Positions 11,721 through 21,432 of a DNA stretch of 38,068 bases are shown here, in pieces. The notes under the pieces were generated by a model. It worked only from the letters and a program-made list of their open reading frames with translations, had not been told where the DNA came from and did no database searches. Position 1 is the first letter of the stretch, and the number at the start of each line of letters is the position of its first letter. Location of the stretch: contig NZ_JADDIU010000047.1 in the NCBI RefSeq assembly GCF_016464375.1, forward strand, positions 1 through 38,068, written 5' to 3'. The DNA comes from Bacillus renqingensis. Lineage in GTDB: Bacteria; Bacillota; Bacilli; Bacillales; Cytobacillaceae. A program made the translations under genes and the position numbers.

Positions 11721-12340
11721 AACAGGTAACTGCTACAGGACAAACTGTCGAAGAAGCAGTAGAGTCAGCCTTAGCACAATTAAACACTTCAAAAGAGCAG
11801 ACAAGCATCGATATCATCGATGAAGGGAAAAAAGGTATTTTTGGAATCTTTGGATCGCGTCCGGCTGTTGTGAAAGTTACCGTAACCATGAATCCAATTG
11901 ATGAAGCAAAGAAATTCTTGCATCATGTATGTGAACAAATGGGAGCTCCCGTAGAAATAGAGGTTCAGCATGATGGCAGGCAGGTTTACTTCATCCTAAC
12001 AGGCGAAAAAATTGCCTTGTTAATTGGCAAGCGCGGGCAAACCCTTAATTCGTTGCAATATTTGACACAGCTCGTTATGAACCGCCTTTCCAAGGAATAT
12101 GTAACGGTCATCCTCGATGCGGAGAACTACCGCAGCAGGAGAAGTGAAACATTAATCCAGCTAGCACAGCGCCTTGCACAAAAGGCCATTGAGACGGGCA
12201 AAGAGGTTTCGTTGGAGCCGATGCCATCTTATGAACGCAAAGTCATCCATACAGCATTAGCGGATAACAATCGGGTGAAGACCAGCTCTGATGGAACAGA
12301 ACCACATCGATTTGTTGTCATCTCACCGCTTGGAAAATAA
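11717..12340 (+). CDS. jag: RNA-binding protein Jag/KhpB
   Basis: A 207-residue protein with an N-terminal Jag domain ([33 protein letters not shown]), a KH domain with the GxxG-type [15 protein letters not shown], and a C-terminal R3H domain ([17 protein letters not shown] onward). KhpB/EloR proteins bind RNA and affect cell elongation in other Firmicutes. The GTG start overlaps the end of yidC by 4 bases. A terminator follows. Confidence 0.95.
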   Translation: MKQVTATGQTVEEAVESALAQLNTSKEQTSIDIIDEGKKGIFGIFGSRPAVVKVTVTMNPIDEAKKFLHHVCEQMGAPVEIEVQHDGRQVYFILTGEKIALLIGKRGQTLNSLQYLTQLVMNRLSKEYVTVILDAENYRSRRSETLIQLAQRLAQKAIETGKEVSLEPMPSYERKVIHTALADNNRVKTSSDGTEPHRFVVISPLGK

Positions 12341-12353
12341 ATGCAAGCCATAA

Positions 12354-12384
12354 GACATCCTTCCAGTTGGAGGGATGTTTTTTT
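12354..12384 (+). terminator. jag terminator
   Basis: ACATCCTTCC (12355-12364) and GGAGGGATGT (12369-12378) form a stem followed by a T-run. It ends the rnpA-yidC-jag unit. Confidence 0.9.
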
Positions 12385-12420
12385 ATCCTTTTTTTCATAG
12401 TATTAGAATTTATATCACTT

Positions 12421-12558
12421 GGCTTCGAGAAATGTCCAGCTCCAGGCGCCAGCGGCTCGAGGTCACAAGCCAATCCGTCAAGAAGGCTAAAGAACAGCCT
12501 TCTCGCCGGCTCGTCTTGTGCTTGTCGCCGCTAGGCGGGCGCCTTGCGCTTTTCTTAT
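12421..12558. repeat. Structured interspersed repeat, copy C
   Basis: It contains GAGAAATGTCCAGCTCC at the start and GCGCCTTGCGCTTTTCTTA at the end. CACAAG pairs with CTTGTG and AGAAGGCT with AGCCTTCT. The 12341-12694 stretch otherwise contains only the jag terminator and the mnmE leader. Bases just upstream (AGTATTAGAATTTATAT) are also shared with copy E. Confidence 0.8.
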
Positions 12559-12694
12559 TTCACTTTATTGTTATTCACATGTGGATAAGTTAAAATAAGA
12601 CAAGACTCTTATTAAGCTGTGGATAAGCTGGTTTGCTTAAAGGCAGACTTTTTGATATAATAATAAAATTTTTAGTTGTGTGAGGTGAATTAAA

Positions 12695-14080
12695 GTGGAT
12701 TTTGATACGATTGCGGCTATTTCGACGCCGATGGGAGAAGGAGCGATTGCTATTGTCCGGTTGAGCGGGGAAGAAGCCATTCCGATAACCGATCAGCTAT
12801 TTAAGGGGGCAAACGGCAAGACACTTGCCGAACAAGGCAGCCATACGATTCATTATGGGCATCTGTATGATCCAAAAAGCAGCGAAATTGTCGAAGAGGT
12901 TATGGTTTCCGTTATGAAAGGACCAAAAACATTCACAAAAGAGGATGTAGTTGAAATTAATTGCCATGGTGGGATTGTCTCGGTCAATCGCGTTCTCCAG
13001 CTTGTGTTACGTTACGGGGCACGGCTTGCGGAACCTGGGGAGTTTACGAAACGTGCCTTCTTAAATGGACGGATTGATTTGTCACAGGCTGAAGCAGTGA
13101 TTGATTTAATTCGGGCCAAAACAGATCGGGCGATGAATGTTGCGCTTGGTCAAATGGAAGGTCGGCTTTCCCGGTTGATTCGCCGCCTAAGGCAGGAAAT
13201 TTTAGAAATCTTAGCCCATATTGAGGTAAACATAGATTATCCTGAGTATGATGATGTAGAGGAAATGACCCATCAAATGCTGTTGCCGAAAGCCCGCCAT
13301 GTTCGGGATGAACTCCATAAGCTTTTGCAGACATCACAGCAAGGGAAAATTTTACGAGAAGGATTATCAACTGTTATAGTCGGCAGGCCGAATGTAGGAA
13401 AATCCTCGTTATTAAACAGTCTTGTGCAGGAAAATAAGGCAATTGTGACCGATATTCCGGGAACGACAAGGGATGTCATTGAAGAGTTTGTCAATGTCCG
13501 CGGTGTTCCGCTAAGACTGTTAGATACGGCGGGGATCCGGGAAACAGAGGACATCGTCGAACGGATTGGCGTGGAACGCTCTCGTCAGGTGTTAAAAGAG
13601 GCTGATTTAATCTTACTTGTATTGAATTATTCGGACAAGCTAACGAAAGAGGATGAAAATTTGTTCGAAGCTGTGAAAGGGATGGATACGATCGTCATTG
13701 TGAATAAAACTGACCTACCGCAGCAGATTGATATCAAGCGGGTACAGGAATTAGCCAAGGAGCATAAGATCGTCTCAACTTCTTTGCTGGAAGACAGCGG
13801 TGTAGAGGAGTTAGAAGAAGCGATTGCCTCCTTGTTTTTTGCCGGTTCGATTGAAGCAAAAGACGCGACGTATGTATCTAACAGTCGCCATATTGCCTTG
13901 TTGAATCAAGGTTTGCAGGCAATTGAAGAGGCCATTAGCGGTGCTCAAATGGGGACACCAATTGACATCGTTCAAATTGACTTGACCAGGACATGGGAGC
14001 TGCTCGGTGAAATTATCGGTGACAGTATCCATGATAGCCTAATCGATCAATTATTCTCGCAGTTTTGTTTAGGAAAATAA
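12695..14080 (+). CDS. mnmE: tRNA modification GTPase MnmE (TrmE)
   Basis: A GTPase (461 aa) that with MnmG adds the aminomethyl group at U34 of certain tRNAs. The N-terminal folate-binding domain has [17 protein letters not shown]. The GTPase motifs are G1 [10 protein letters not shown]2 IPGTTRD, G3 [10 protein letters not shown] and G4 NKTD. The conserved C-terminal motif FCLGK carries the catalytic cysteine. The GTG start has TGTGAGGTG upstream. It is separated from mnmG by about 280 bases filled with repeat elements, unlike the compact spacing in many relatives. Confidence 0.97.
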   Translation: MDFDTIAAISTPMGEGAIAIVRLSGEEAIPITDQLFKGANGKTLAEQGSHTIHYGHLYDPKSSEIVEEVMVSVMKGPKTFTKEDVVEINCHGGIVSVNRVLQLVLRYGARLAEPGEFTKRAFLNGRIDLSQAEAVIDLIRAKTDRAMNVALGQMEGRLSRLIRRLRQEILEILAHIEVNIDYPEYDDVEEMTHQMLLPKARHVRDELHKLLQTSQQGKILREGLSTVIVGRPNVGKSSLLNSLVQENKAIVTDIPGTTRDVIEEFVNVRGVPLRLLDTAGIRETEDIVERIGVERSRQVLKEADLILLVLNYSDKLTKEDENLFEAVKGMDTIVIVNKTDLPQQIDIKRVQELAKEHKIVSTSLLEDSGVEELEEAIASLFFAGSIEAKDATYVSNSRHIALLNQGLQAIEEAISGAQMGTPIDIVQIDLTRTWELLGEIIGDSIHDSLIDQLFSQFCLGK

Positions 14081-14083
14081 TGA

Positions 14084-14153
14084 TTGTCTGGCCCTGCGGT
14101 CAACGTTATCGCCAAAACCGGATAGTAGACCAGGGCGCTTGCGCTTTTCTTAC
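14084..14153. repeat. Structured interspersed repeat, short copy D
   Basis: The end GACCAGGGCGCTTGCGCTTT, running on to TTCTTA, matches copy B almost exactly, but the left part is shortened. GCCCTG near 14091 can pair with CAGGGC near 14131. It directly follows the mnmE stop. Confidence 0.6.
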
Positions 14154-14159
14154 AGTATC

Positions 14160-14340
14160 AGAATTTATATTATTCGACTTTGAGAAATGTCTAGCTCCGG
14201 CGCCCTAGCGGCTAGTGTCCTTCGCACTCCGCCCTACGATAAGTCAACATCGGTTCGCTTGCGCTCACCGTGTTTCCTTTATCTCAGTTGGAGCGCTCCA
14301 GGCCATACGCCGCTGAGCAGGGCGCTTGCGCTTTTCTAAT
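14160..14340. repeat. Structured interspersed repeat, copy E
   Basis: The left end GAGAAATGTCTAGCTCC and the right end AGGGCGCTTGCGCTTTTCTA match copies B and C. The central part is longer and different, with a possible remnant of further rearrangement. It ends just before the mnmG ribosome binding site. Confidence 0.7.
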
Positions 14341-14361
14341 AAAAGGAGGAACAAGAAAGTC

Positions 14362-16254
14362 ATGCAATATGAAGCAGGAAATTATGACGTCATCGTTGTC
14401 GGGGCCGGCCATGCCGGCTGTGAGGCCGGCCTTGCGGCAGCAAGAATGGGCGCATCCACATTGATGATTACGATCAACTTAGATATGGTTGCCTTTATGC
14501 CATGCAATCCGTCTGTCGGCGGGCCGGCGAAGGGAATTGTCGTCCGGGAAATCGATGCACTTGGCGGGCAAATGGCCAAAAATATAGATAAAACGTATAT
14601 TCAAATGCGGATGCTCAATACCGGTAAAGGCCCTGCAGTGCGCGCCTTACGTGCACAGGCAGATAAATTGGCCTATCAGCACGAAATGAAAAAGACACTT
14701 GAAGAAGAACCGAATCTCACCTTAATTCAGGGGATGGTAGAAGAGCTGATTGTCGAAGACGGCGTTTGTAAAGGAGTCGTGACAAAAACAGGGGCGATCT
14801 ACCGTTCCAAAACGGTCGTCATTACAACGGGTACATTTTTACGCGGTGAAATTATTCTAGGCGAATTAAAATATTCAAGCGGCCCGAATAACCAGCAGCC
14901 TTCGATAAAGCTGTCAGAGCATCTGGAACAGCTTGGTTTTGAGCTTGTCCGCTTCAAGACGGGAACGCCGCCGCGGGTGAACGGCAACACCATCGATTAC
15001 AGCAAAACAGAAATCCAGCCTGGTGACAAAGAGCCAAGGGCGTTTTCCTATGAAACCACGAAATATATAACCGATCAGCTGCCTTGCTGGTTAACGTACA
15101 CGAACGAACACACACACCTGCTCATCGATCAAAACCTTCATCGTTCACCGATGTATTCTGGGATGATAAAAGGAACAGGTCCGCGTTATTGTCCATCGAT
15201 TGAAGACAAGGTCGTCCGCTTTAATGATAAGCCACGCCATCAAATCTTTCTTGAACCGGAGGGCAGGAACACGAAAGAGGTATATGTTCAAGGACTGTCA
15301 ACCAGCTTGCCTGAGGACGTTCAGCAGCAGCTGCTCAAAACGGTACCCGGTTTAGAACAAGCCCAAATGATGCGCGCCGGTTATGCGATCGAATATGATG
15401 CCATTGTCCCAACACAGCTTTGGCCAACATTAGAAACAAAACTAGTTAAAAACCTCTATACAGCTGGGCAGATTAACGGAACTTCCGGTTATGAAGAAGC
15501 AGCCGGGCAAGGCCTAATGGCCGGGATTAACGCCTGTTTGAATGCATTGGGCCGAGAAGAACTGGTGTTGAGCCGTTCTAATGCCTATATTGGCGTCCTG
15601 ATAGATGATTTAATTACGAAGGGAACCAATGAACCATACCGCTTACTAACATCAAGGGCAGAGTATCGGCTACTGTTAAGACATGATAATGCCGATCTAC
15701 GTCTAACGGAAATTGGCCATCAAATCGGCTTAATTCATGAAGAGCGGTACCAAGCCTTTTTAGCTAAAAAGAAAGCAATTGAAGCGGAGAAAGATAGATT
15801 ACGTTCAACTATCCTTAAACCAACGAATGCTAACGTTCAAGAGCTGATTCACAGCATTGGCGGCAGCGAGTTAAAGGATGGAATTCGCGCCTCCGATTTG
15901 TTAAAACGACCGGAAATGACCTATGAATTGCTAGAGACTCTGACAAAACCAGAAACGGATTTGGATCATGAACTAAAAGAGCAGGTGGAAATCCAGATTA
16001 AGTATGAGGGTTATATTGAAAAATCATTGCAGCAGGTTGAACGATTGAAAAAAATGGAGGATAAAAAGATTCCGGAAAACATTGATTATGATGCCATTTC
16101 AGGGATTGCCACAGAAGCAAAGCAGAAACTGAAGAAAATTAGACCCTTATCGCTTGCCCAGGCATCAAGAATTTCCGGGGTAAATCCTGCGGATATTTCA
16201 ATCCTGCTTGTATACTTGGAGCATGGACGGATTGCCAAAATTGCTAGTGAATAA
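14362..16254 (+). CDS. mnmG: tRNA uridine-5-carboxymethylaminomethyl modification enzyme MnmG (GidA)
   Basis: An FAD-dependent partner of MnmE (630 aa), acting at U34 of tRNA. The N-terminal FAD-binding motif is [16 protein letters not shown]. The family signatures [17 protein letters not shown] and [16 protein letters not shown] are present, and the C-terminal domain ends [16 protein letters not shown]. The ATG at 14362 is preceded by AAAGGAGG; the in-frame TTG at 14326 lies inside repeat copy E and is rejected. rsmG follows by 21 bases. Confidence 0.97.
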   Translation: MQYEAGNYDVIVVGAGHAGCEAGLAAARMGASTLMITINLDMVAFMPCNPSVGGPAKGIVVREIDALGGQMAKNIDKTYIQMRMLNTGKGPAVRALRAQADKLAYQHEMKKTLEEEPNLTLIQGMVEELIVEDGVCKGVVTKTGAIYRSKTVVITTGTFLRGEIILGELKYSSGPNNQQPSIKLSEHLEQLGFELVRFKTGTPPRVNGNTIDYSKTEIQPGDKEPRAFSYETTKYITDQLPCWLTYTNEHTHLLIDQNLHRSPMYSGMIKGTGPRYCPSIEDKVVRFNDKPRHQIFLEPEGRNTKEVYVQGLSTSLPEDVQQQLLKTVPGLEQAQMMRAGYAIEYDAIVPTQLWPTLETKLVKNLYTAGQINGTSGYEEAAGQGLMAGINACLNALGREELVLSRSNAYIGVLIDDLITKGTNEPYRLLTSRAEYRLLLRHDNADLRLTEIGHQIGLIHEERYQAFLAKKKAIEAEKDRLRSTILKPTNANVQELIHSIGGSELKDGIRASDLLKRPEMTYELLETLTKPETDLDHELKEQVEIQIKYEGYIEKSLQQVERLKKMEDKKIPENIDYDAISGIATEAKQKLKKIRPLSLAQASRISGVNPADISILLVYLEHGRIAKIASE

Positions 16255-16275
16255 GTAAGTGAGGAAGTTATCGTA

Positions 16276-16992
16276 ATGAATAATGAACAATTTGCAGCAA
16301 GTCTGCGGGAAAAGGGGATTCATTTAACTAATCACCAGCTTGATCAGTTTGAACAATATTACCGGACACTTGTGGAATGGAACGAAAAAATGAACTTGAC
16401 GGCGCTCACCGCTAAGGAAGACGTGTATTTGAAGCATTTTTATGATTCGATTTCCGCAGCATTCTATTTTCATTTTACCAAGCCGTTTCGCCTTTGTGAT
16501 GTCGGTGCCGGTGCCGGCTTTCCGAGCATTCCGTTAAAGATTGCCTTTCCCGATATCGAGGTTACCATTGTCGATTCCTTGAATAAACGAATCTCCTTCC
16601 TGGACCATTTGGCGAATGTATTAGGGCTCGAAAATGTTCAGTTCGTTCATGACCGGGCTGAAACCTTCGGAGTTAACCCAAAATATCGGGAAAGCTTCGA
16701 TGTCGTTACTGCACGGGCAGTCGCCAGGATGTCGGTATTAAGCGAGCTGTGTTTACCGCTTGTAAAAGTTGGCGGACATTTTATTGCTTTAAAGGCAGTG
16801 AATGCCAAAGAGGAATTAAATGCAGCCAAGAAAGCAATAACCACTCTTGGCGGCGTACTACAAAGTATGTCGACCTTTACCTTGCCAATCGAAGAAGCTG
16901 AACGGAATATTCTAATCATCGAAAAGGTCCGGCAAACACCAAAAAAATACCCAAGAAAGCCCGGTACACCGGGAAAGACGCCAATTGAGTAG
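16276..16992 (+). CDS. rsmG: 16S rRNA (guanine-527-N7) methyltransferase RsmG (GidB)
   Basis: A SAM-dependent methyltransferase (238 aa) modifying G527 of 16S rRNA; loss gives low-level streptomycin resistance in several bacteria. The SAM-binding motif is [19 protein letters not shown], and [19 protein letters not shown] is the conserved distal part. Start and length are normal. It forms a unit with mnmG. Confidence 0.96.
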   Translation: MNNEQFAASLREKGIHLTNHQLDQFEQYYRTLVEWNEKMNLTALTAKEDVYLKHFYDSISAAFYFHFTKPFRLCDVGAGAGFPSIPLKIAFPDIEVTIVDSLNKRISFLDHLANVLGLENVQFVHDRAETFGVNPKYRESFDVVTARAVARMSVLSELCLPLVKVGGHFIALKAVNAKEELNAAKKAITTLGGVLQSMSTFTLPIEEAERNILIIEKVRQTPKKYPRKPGTPGKTPIE

Positions 16993-17056
16993 CCCAATAT
17001 GGCAGTCTTTGGCCAGCTGCCTGTCAGCTGGTGCTAGGAAAAATCTGTTAGGACTG

Positions 17057-17086
17057 CTGACAATTTTTTTGCAAAAATGTTATTCT
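17057..17086 (+). promoter_or_regulatory. Putative noc promoter
   Basis: CTGACA (17057-17062) and TATTCT (17081-17086) are 18 bases apart, about 65 bases before the noc start. Confidence 0.55.
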
Positions 17087-17150
17087 AGGCAGGAAGAATT
17101 AACTGAAATAGAGAATAAGTAATAGGGAGTTTCGAAAGGTGGTGTTGGGG

Positions 17151-18011
17151 ATGAAGAGTTCGTTTACACGCTTTTTTGGCCTCGGTGACAAAGGAGAACA
17201 AACGGTTGATCTTGAAGAGCTAAATGTAGAAAAAAATGAAGAAATCAAAAAAATACCGCTTGATCAAATTGTTCCTAACCGCTTTCAGCCGCGAACCGTT
17301 TTTGACGAAGAGAAAATTGATGAATTATCGCGAACCATTCATATACATGGAATTATCCAGCCAATCGTGGTGAGGGAGTTTGCTCCCCATCAATTTGAAA
17401 TTATTGCCGGTGAGCGCCGCTGGAGGGCAATGAAAAAGCTTGGCTGGACTGAAGCTCCAGCCATCGTAAAGGATATGACCGATACGGAAACGGCTTCTGT
17501 TGCCTTGATTGAGAATCTGCAGCGGGAGGAGTTATCTCCGATTGAAGAGGCTATTGCCTACGGACGGCTGTTGGAATTGCATAATTTAACCCAGGAGGCG
17601 CTGGCGCAGCGCTTGGGAAAGGGGCAGTCAACGGTTGCCAACAAGCTAAGGCTTCTTAAATTACCACAACCGGTTCAGGATGCCTTATTAAGTAAAGTGA
17701 TAACGGAGCGGCACGCACGCGCCCTGATTCCGCTGAAAGATCCGGAAAAACAAGTTGTGCTGCTGGCGGAAATCATTGAGAAGAATTTCAATGTGAAGCA
17801 GACGGAAGATCGCGTAACTAAGCTGTTGGAAGAGAAAACAGCAAAGCCTAGACAAAAGCGAAAGGCATTCAGCAAGGACATGCGAATTGCCGTGAATACG
17901 ATTCGTCAATCTTTGTCGATGGTGACAGACAGCGGCATTCATCTCGATGCTGAGGAAGAGGAATTTGACGAGTATTACCAATTTACAATTAAAATTCCGA
18001 AAAAAAAATAA
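17151..18011 (+). CDS. noc: Nucleoid occlusion protein Noc
   Basis: A ParB-family CTP-dependent DNA clamp (286 aa) that binds Noc sites, attaches to the membrane and blocks Z-ring assembly over the nucleoid. The N-terminal [12 protein letters not shown] is the amphipathic membrane-targeting helix of Noc. ParB boxes GERRWRA and [14 protein letters not shown] and the helix-turn-helix [26 protein letters not shown] follow. The ATG at 17151 has AAAGGTGG 8 bases upstream; the frame opens at 17139. It is distinguished from spo0J by the N-terminus and by its position after rsmG. Confidence 0.95.
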   Translation: MKSSFTRFFGLGDKGEQTVDLEELNVEKNEEIKKIPLDQIVPNRFQPRTVFDEEKIDELSRTIHIHGIIQPIVVREFAPHQFEIIAGERRWRAMKKLGWTEAPAIVKDMTDTETASVALIENLQREELSPIEEAIAYGRLLELHNLTQEALAQRLGKGQSTVANKLRLLKLPQPVQDALLSKVITERHARALIPLKDPEKQVVLLAEIIEKNFNVKQTEDRVTKLLEEKTAKPRQKRKAFSKDMRIAVNTIRQSLSMVTDSGIHLDAEEEEFDEYYQFTIKIPKKK

Positions 18012-18024
18012 ACGACAAGATAGC

Positions 18025-18065
18025 GAGAACCAGACAATTGTTTTGTTTGGTTCTTATTTATTTTA
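18025..18065 (+). terminator. noc terminator
   Basis: AGAACCAGACAA (18025-18036) pairs with TTGTTTGGTTCT (18042-18053), followed by a T-rich tract. Confidence 0.8.
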
Positions 18066-18102
18066 ATTAAGTATAACTGTTTGGAATAATTTTTGAAAAA
18101 AA

Positions 18103-18131
18103 TCAACAACCGGAAAGATTCATGTTAAAAT
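18103..18131 (+). promoter_or_regulatory. Putative soj-spo0J promoter
   Basis: TCAACA (18103-18108) and TAAAAT (18126-18131) are 17 bases apart, about 100 bases before soj. Confidence 0.4.
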
Positions 18132-18232
18132 AGAGAAATGGAATTTTACTTTTTACGTTTGATTCGAGATCATTTTACTAGAGCTAGAATCGTAGAAACA
18201 ATTTTTTTGAGAAGTAGAGGGTGGGTGACATC

Positions 18233-18994
18233 GTGGGTAAAATCCTTTCAATCGCGAATCAAAAAGGTGGAGTGGGTAAAACAACGACCTCTGTCAACCT
18301 AGGCGCCTGCTTAGCATATATTGGCAAACGAGTCTTATTAGTAGATATAGATCCCCAGGGAAATGCAACAAGCGGGATTGGAATTGAAAAAGCGGTAGTC
18401 GAACAGTGTGTATATGATGTTTTAGTAGATGACGTTGCGGCAAAAGAGGTCATTTTACCGACAGCTGTCGATAATATGTACGCGATACCAGCTACGATTC
18501 AACTGGCAGGTGCCGAAATTGAACTCGTACCGACCATCTCGAGAGAAGTTCGCTTAAAACGAGCTCTTGAGGAGGTTAAGAATCAGTTTGATTACATTAT
18601 TATTGATTGCCCGCCATCTTTAGGGCTGTTGACACTCAACGCTTTAACTGCTTCCGACTCGGTCATCATCCCAGTTCAATGCGAATATTACGCCCTGGAA
18701 GGGTTAAGTCAATTATTAAACACAGTTAGACTGGTGCAAAAGCATTTAAATCAAGAGCTAAAAATTGAAGGTGTCTTATTAACGATGCTGGATGCGCGAA
18801 CCAACCTCGGGATTCAAGTCATTGAAGAGGTCAAAAAGTATTTTCAAGATAAGGTGTATAAAACGATTATTCCACGAAATGTCCGTCTAAGCGAGGCCCC
18901 CAGCCACGGGGAACCGATTATTACCTATGATACAAAATCCCGCGGGGCAGAAGTGTATTTAGATTTGGCAAAGGAAGTGGTCGCGAATGGCTAA
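18233..18994 (+). CDS. soj: Chromosome partitioning ATPase Soj (ParA)
   Basis: A ParA-type ATPase (253 aa) that works with Spo0J in origin segregation and modulates DnaA. The deviant Walker A is KGGVGKTT, with the DIDPQGNATSG motif and the Walker-B-like IIIDCPPSLGL. I set the start at GTG 18233, giving MGKILSIANQKGG, which matches the B. subtilis start and length; an earlier GTG at 18221 would add 4 residues. It overlaps spo0J by 8 bases. Confidence 0.96.
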   Translation: MGKILSIANQKGGVGKTTTSVNLGACLAYIGKRVLLVDIDPQGNATSGIGIEKAVVEQCVYDVLVDDVAAKEVILPTAVDNMYAIPATIQLAGAEIELVPTISREVRLKRALEEVKNQFDYIIIDCPPSLGLLTLNALTASDSVIIPVQCEYYALEGLSQLLNTVRLVQKHLNQELKIEGVLLTMLDARTNLGIQVIEEVKKYFQDKVYKTIIPRNVRLSEAPSHGEPIITYDTKSRGAEVYLDLAKEVVANG

Positions 18995-19841
18995 AGGATT
19001 GGGCAAAGGCTTGAACGCCATTTTTTCCAACATGGAGGCTGGGAAAGAAGAGGCGGTCCAAGAGATTAAGATCAAGGACCTTAGGCCAAACCCTTATCAA
19101 CCACGGAAAACCTTCCAACAAGATGCAATTGATGAATTAAAAGCGTCTATCATCGAACATGGAATCCTCCAGCCGCTGATTGTAAGAAAAAGCATAAAAG
19201 GCTATGAGATTGTTGTCGGGGAACGACGTTATCGTGCGGCAAAGGAAGCAAAACTCACGAGCGTTCCTGCTGTTGTGAGAGAATTTACGGAACAACAAAT
19301 GATGGAATTGGCCGTGCTTGAAAACTTACAGCGGGAAGACTTAAATCCCATTGAGGAGGGCCAAGCCTACCAAACATTAATGGATAAGCTTAATCTTACC
19401 CAGGAAGAAGTAGCCAAGCGATTAGGCAAGAGCCGGCCGCATGTCGCCAATCATATTCGTTTATTATCTCTGCCCCCGAAAATTCAAGAACTTATTTCAG
19501 ATGGGAAAATATCGATGGGCCATGGCCGGGCACTATTAGGTCTAAGAAAAAAAGCCAATCTGCCAATGGTCGTCGAAAAGGTCATCAAAGAGTCAATGAA
19601 TGTCCGTCAATTAGAAAAATGGATTCAGCAATTAAATGAGCATGTTTCACGTGAAACAAAGAAGCCTGAAAAGAAGAAAGATGTCTTTCTTATCGAGCGG
19701 GAGCACTCCCTTCGCGAGCGGTTTGGAACAGCTGTTACCATTAAAAAGAATAAAAATAAAGGGAAAATTGAAATAGAATTTTTCTCCCAAGAGGATCTGG
19801 AGCGAATTCTGGAAATTCTCGGACAGGATGAGACATTGTAA
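18987..19841 (+). CDS. spo0J: Chromosome partitioning protein Spo0J (ParB)
   Basis: A CTP-dependent sliding clamp (284 aa) that loads at parS near the origin, recruits SMC and regulates Soj. ParB boxes are GERRYRAAK and ENLQREDLNPIEEG; the helix-turn-helix is LTQEEVAKRLGKSRPHVANHIRLLSL. Its own coding sequence contains a parS site (encoding VSRETK). It overlaps soj at its start, and its stop overlaps the next ATG by one base. Confidence 0.97.
   Translation: MAKGLGKGLNAIFSNMEAGKEEAVQEIKIKDLRPNPYQPRKTFQQDAIDELKASIIEHGILQPLIVRKSIKGYEIVVGERRYRAAKEAKLTSVPAVVREFTEQQMMELAVLENLQREDLNPIEEGQAYQTLMDKLNLTQEEVAKRLGKSRPHVANHIRLLSLPPKIQELISDGKISMGHGRALLGLRKKANLPMVVEKVIKESMNVRQLEKWIQQLNEHVSRETKKPEKKKDVFLIEREHSLRERFGTAVTIKKNKNKGKIEIEFFSQEDLERILEILGQDETL
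19643..19658. other. parS centromere site
   Basis: TGTTTCACGTGAAACA is a perfect 16-bp palindrome, the canonical Spo0J-binding parS sequence, located inside spo0J as in B. subtilis. It is the only copy I noticed in the window. Confidence 0.97.
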
Positions 19842-20548
19842 TGTTTTTGCTGGGAACACTTGTTAATGGTTTATTGATAATGATCGGTACCTTTCTTGGG
19901 CGGTTGTTAAACCGGATTCCGGACGGAATGAAAACCACGGTTATGTATGCAATCGGCTTGTCTGTGATGGTATTAGGACTACAAATGGGCTTAAAAAGTG
20001 AAAATTTCCTAATTGTGATTATAAGCCTAGTCTTGGGTGCAGCAATTGGTGAATGGATAAAATTGGACGAACGGTTAAATAATGTAGGGAAATGGCTTGA
20101 AAGAAAGGTCGGTTCAAAGGGAAAAGGCAGTATTTCAGAGGGATTTGTGAGTGCGACCTTAATTTTTGTCATCGGAGCGATGGCGATTATCGGCGCCTTA
20201 GACAGCGGCATTCGCGGTGACCATGATGTATTGTATACGAAATCAATCATTGATGGTTTTACTGCTTTAATCCTCGCTTCAACACTTGGAATTGGCGTGA
20301 TTTTTTCCGTTATCCCTGTAGTGGTTTACGAAGGATTAATAGCCTTATTTGCTACGCAAATTAATCAGCTCATTCCCAAAATGTTGCTCGATCAGTTTAT
20401 TACCGAGATGACGGCAACGGGCGGAATAATGATTTTTGCAATCGGTCTAAACCTTATTGGCCTGACAAAAGTGAAGGTTGCAAATCTTCTTCCTGGCATT
20501 GTCGTAGTTGCTATCGTTGTGACAATTTTATATAATGTAAAAATATAG
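19841..20548 (+). CDS. DUF554 family integral membrane protein
   Basis: A 235-residue hydrophobic protein with about six or seven membrane segments and Gly-rich helices (LGTLVNGLLIMIGTFLGRLLN, VMVLGLQMGLKS, LVLGAAIGEWIKLDERLN). The start LGTLVNxLxIxxGTxLGxLL and the GxxxGEWIxLDERL-like motif are those of DUF554 proteins (YdfK/YqgA type), of unknown function. The ATG overlaps the spo0J stop, so it is likely cotranscribed with soj-spo0J. It converges on yyaC across a shared terminator. Confidence 0.85.
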   Translation: MFLLGTLVNGLLIMIGTFLGRLLNRIPDGMKTTVMYAIGLSVMVLGLQMGLKSENFLIVIISLVLGAAIGEWIKLDERLNNVGKWLERKVGSKGKGSISEGFVSATLIFVIGAMAIIGALDSGIRGDHDVLYTKSIIDGFTALILASTLGIGVIFSVIPVVVYEGLIALFATQINQLIPKMLLDQFITEMTATGGIMIFAIGLNLIGLTKVKVANLLPGIVVVAIVVTILYNVKI

Positions 20549-20590
20549 AAAAAAGGGACCTCCTGTGAGAACACGTAGATCCCTTTTTTT
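20549..20590. terminator. Bidirectional terminator between DUF554 gene and yyaC
   Basis: AAAAAAGGGA (20549-20558) and TCCCTTTTTT (20580-20589) form a stem with T-runs on both strands, fitting the convergent genes on either side. Confidence 0.8.
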
Positions 20591-20667
20591 GGTAACTTTA
20601 GCCCTACTCTCTGTTAGGCGCAGTTTTTCTCCGCTCTTGTTATTTATACTTGCTAGCAGTTTTATTC

Positions 20668-21264
20668 TTAATAGGTTTTTTCCTCTTTAATCGTTGTTCT
20701 TTGATAAAGTAAGCCTGCCAGATAGATGCTGTCAGCGATGGTTTTTGCCATTTTCATCACTAGATTTAAACGGGTATTTTGTAATACAAAAAACTCCATG
20801 AAACCGCTGACGTTGACAATCCCTGTGATATGTATATCACCAACGGCAGGCAGCTCCTTATTTACCCCGGCCCCAGGCTTGACCGGGCCATTCCCAACTT
20901 GAATCACGCCGACATTTTTCGTTCGTCCTAGACAGGCATCTACTCCAATTATATATGGATTGGCATGTTTCCTATGAATTTCCTTTAGCCGCTCTTCCAG
21001 ATTTACTGCATGAATCGGTTCATCAAGCGTTCCGTATACAAAAAAGGACTGAAGCCTTTTTTCCTCCAACAAGCTGCCAATTAATGGCCCTAATGAATCC
21101 CCTGTGGAGCGATCCGTACCGATACAGATAAATACAATTGGACGTGTGGTAAATTCAGGAATATTTGCAAGTAATTCAGAGGCAAGATTTTGGACAGCAT
21201 ATGCATCATCATAAATAATTTGTGTTCTAGCTCTTTTATCGAAAAAATGTGCCTTCAGATTCAT
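20668..21264 (-). CDS. yyaC: Sporulation protein YyaC
   Basis: A 198-residue protein of the YyaC family, which resembles hydrogenase-maturation and GPR-like proteases (FICIGTDRSTGDSLGPLIG, GTLDEPIHAVNL, IIGVDACLG). In B. subtilis yyaC is a forespore (sigma-F) gene of unclear role at this same place. The ATG at 21264 has AAGGGGTGG upstream; the open frame extends to a GTG at 21273 that lies within this ribosome site. It converges with the DUF554 gene. Confidence 0.93.
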   Translation of the reverse strand: MNLKAHFFDKRARTQIIYDDAYAVQNLASELLANIPEFTTRPIVFICIGTDRSTGDSLGPLIGSLLEEKRLQSFFVYGTLDEPIHAVNLEERLKEIHRKHANPYIIGVDACLGRTKNVGVIQVGNGPVKPGAGVNKELPAVGDIHITGIVNVSGFMEFFVLQNTRLNLVMKMAKTIADSIYLAGLLYQRTTIKEEKTY

Positions 21265-21304
21265 TACGTCCACCCCTTAACAGTGATACGGTGATATGCC
21301 TTAA

Positions 21305-21334
21305 CATTATACGGAAAATTTAGAATTCCTATAC
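21305..21334 (-). promoter_or_regulatory. Possible sporulation-type promoter of yyaC
   Basis: On the minus strand GTATA (21330-21334) and CGTATAATG (21305-21313) are 16 bases apart, resembling forespore or mother-cell sigma-factor promoters more than sigma-A because no TTGACA is present. This is weak and rests partly on the known sporulation control of B. subtilis yyaC. Confidence 0.3.
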
Positions 21335-21432
21335 ATGGATAATTAGAAAAACCAAAAAACTCATTGCTACTCACGTTCAATAAAAATTGCTAAAATAAAG
21401 TAGGTATGAAAGTTTTGAAAGAAGGTGAATAA

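Noticed and set aside
12375..12593. 72-codon open frame between jag and mnmE
   Set aside because: It is mostly the structured repeat copy C and starts inside the jag terminator.
14326..14361. Upstream TTG extension of mnmG
   Set aside because: It lies in the repeat end (GCTTGCGCTTTTCTAAT), before the ribosome site, and the ATG at 14362 gives the conserved MnmG start.
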